This document shows, in pieces, positions 63,400 to 64,000 of a stretch of DNA of 64,000 nt; the stretch's first letter is position 1, and each line of letters opens with the position of its first letter. Origin of the DNA: Plenodomus lindquistii. Its lineage: Eukaryota > Ascomycota > Dothideomycetes > Pleosporales > Leptosphaeriaceae. The notes beneath the pieces were generated by a model. The model worked only from the letters and a program-made list of their open reading frames with translations, ran no database searches and was not told the origin of the DNA. Location of the stretch: positions 1-64,000 of the forward strand of contig JANUWI010000021.1 in assembly GCA_025504975.1 (NCBI GenBank), given 5' to 3'. Made by a program: the position numbers and the translations under genes.

Positions 63400-64000
63400 C
63401 TAGATAAGTATTAAAGCTTAAATTATATAGCTTTATCTATACTAAAGTAGAAGTAGTAAAAGTTTATATTAACAATATATTATACTATAGCTTTATCTAT
63501 TCTAGCACCTCTCTATATACTACTCTAGTTTTTATAGTTAAAAAACCTAGTAGAGAATTACGCATTTATATAGACTATTAAGCTTTTAATACTATTATAA
63601 AAAAAAACTATAATACTTCTCTAGCTATTAAAAAAACGCTAGCGCGTATAGCTAAAGTTTAATAGATAAGTATTATTAACGTAGTTACTGCTTTTAATAC
63701 TATCTAACTAAAAAAAAAATAAAAAAAAAGAGTATTTTTTATATAATATAAACTCTATAAGTACTTTATTATACTATTTAAACTCTATAATACTCTAGAC
63801 ATGTTTTAAATATTTATTAATAAATTATTATAAAAGTTTTTTAATATCTTCTATATAGTTTATCTAGATAATATTCTAATCTATACGTGTAATAATAACA
63901 AGGTCTATAAAAGCTAGGTACTTTAGATTTATTATAAACTAAAAGCTACTAGAATATATCTAGATCTAAATAAATACTAGTTTAAAGTAAAGTATATAAA
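63400..64000 (+). pseudogene. Reverse transcriptase of the outer Ty3/gypsy element (partial, runs off window)
   Basis: The plus-strand frame (codon starts at multiples of 3) reads LYSFIYTKVEVVKVYINNILYYSFIYSSTS (63,423-63,510), then LVFIVKKPSRELRIYIDY.AFNTIIKKN (63,525-63,610). Next are LAIKKTLARIAKV..ISIINVVTAFNTI, then FFNIFYIVYLDNILIYT (63,843-63,887), where YLDD is now YLDN. These are RT domains 1-5 of Ty3/gypsy. Relative to the protease frame there is a frame change between ~62.9 and 63.4 kb, perhaps in the T/A homopolymer run at 63,260-63,277. RNase H and integrase would lie beyond 64,000. Confidence 0.9.

Noticed and set aside
1..64000. Mitochondrial or plasmid origin because of AT richness
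   Set aside because: Nuclear LTR retrotransposons with RIP-type damage, chromovirus and Fot1-like relics, and no mitochondrial genes or tRNAs.
1..64000. CRISPR arrays, tRNA or rRNA genes, riboswitches
   Set aside because: No direct-repeat/spacer regularity, no cloverleaf-like GC-paired segments, and no conserved rRNA blocks were seen; the tandem arrays are contiguous without spacers.

Overview
The window is a highly AT-rich, essentially gene-free block with the hallmarks of repeat-induced point mutation (RIP) in a filamentous ascomycete (Pezizomycotina). By eye CpA and TpG dinucleotides are almost gone, while CT/AG, GC and some CG remain. TGA, TCA and ATG trinucleotides are therefore rare. 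Degraded coding frames are interrupted almost only by TAA/TAG at places where the protein family has Gln or Trp (CAA, CAG and TGG are the codons RIP converts). No intact gene, tRNA, rRNA or CRISPR array was seen. Such AT-isochores are built of dead transposons; a centromeric or pericentromeric position is possible but cannot be shown from sequence alone.

Layout: 1-5.4 kb is old repeat debris, including an Asn-type low-complexity block (2.2-2.6 kb) and copy 1 of an unidentified repeat family, here called R1 (2.8-5.15 kb). At 5,401-6,142 sits a TA-flanked, inverted-repeat, MITE-like element whose middle keeps many CA/TG dinucleotides. 6.1-10.7 kb is unrecognisable. 10,715-18,816 is a minus-strand Ty1/copia retrotransposon with two LTRs, a primer-binding site resembling the initiator-tRNA anticodon arm, and readable integrase, reverse transcriptase (RT) and RNase H. 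It also has a Ser/Thr-rich frame on the opposite strand between pol and the 3' LTR. 18.85-19.99 kb is a minus-strand Fot1/pogo-like transposase. 20-23.5 kb is debris plus low-complexity DNA and a 9-bp tandem array. 23.5-25.7 kb is R1 copy 2.

25.7-53.6 kb is mostly unassignable. It contains a TA-flanked element with long inverted repeats (37,466-39,725), a 43-bp minisatellite (45.9-46.2 kb), a 68-bp tandem duplication (49.3 kb) and one open stretch without ATG (36.5-36.9 kb).

53.6-64 kb is the best-preserved part and shows a nested insertion. A plus-strand Ty3/gypsy element (gag-like frame 53.6-55.25 kb; protease and RT 62.2-64 kb, running off the window) is split by a 6.95-kb minus-strand Ty3/gypsy chromovirus (55,247-62,197). 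The inner element has two ~478-bp LTRs, Gag with a zinc knuckle, protease, RT, RNase H, HHCC/DDE integrase and a C-terminal chromodomain. Its 5-bp target duplication (cataa/cgcaa) differs only by RIP-type transitions, and removing the insert rejoins the outer element's reading frame. The inner element also carries an opposite-strand, coiled-coil-like frame between pol and the 3' LTR.

No functional system is apparent. The interest lies in the insertion history, the uneven RIP, the opposite-strand frames in two unrelated LTR elements, and two TA-flanked DNA elements.
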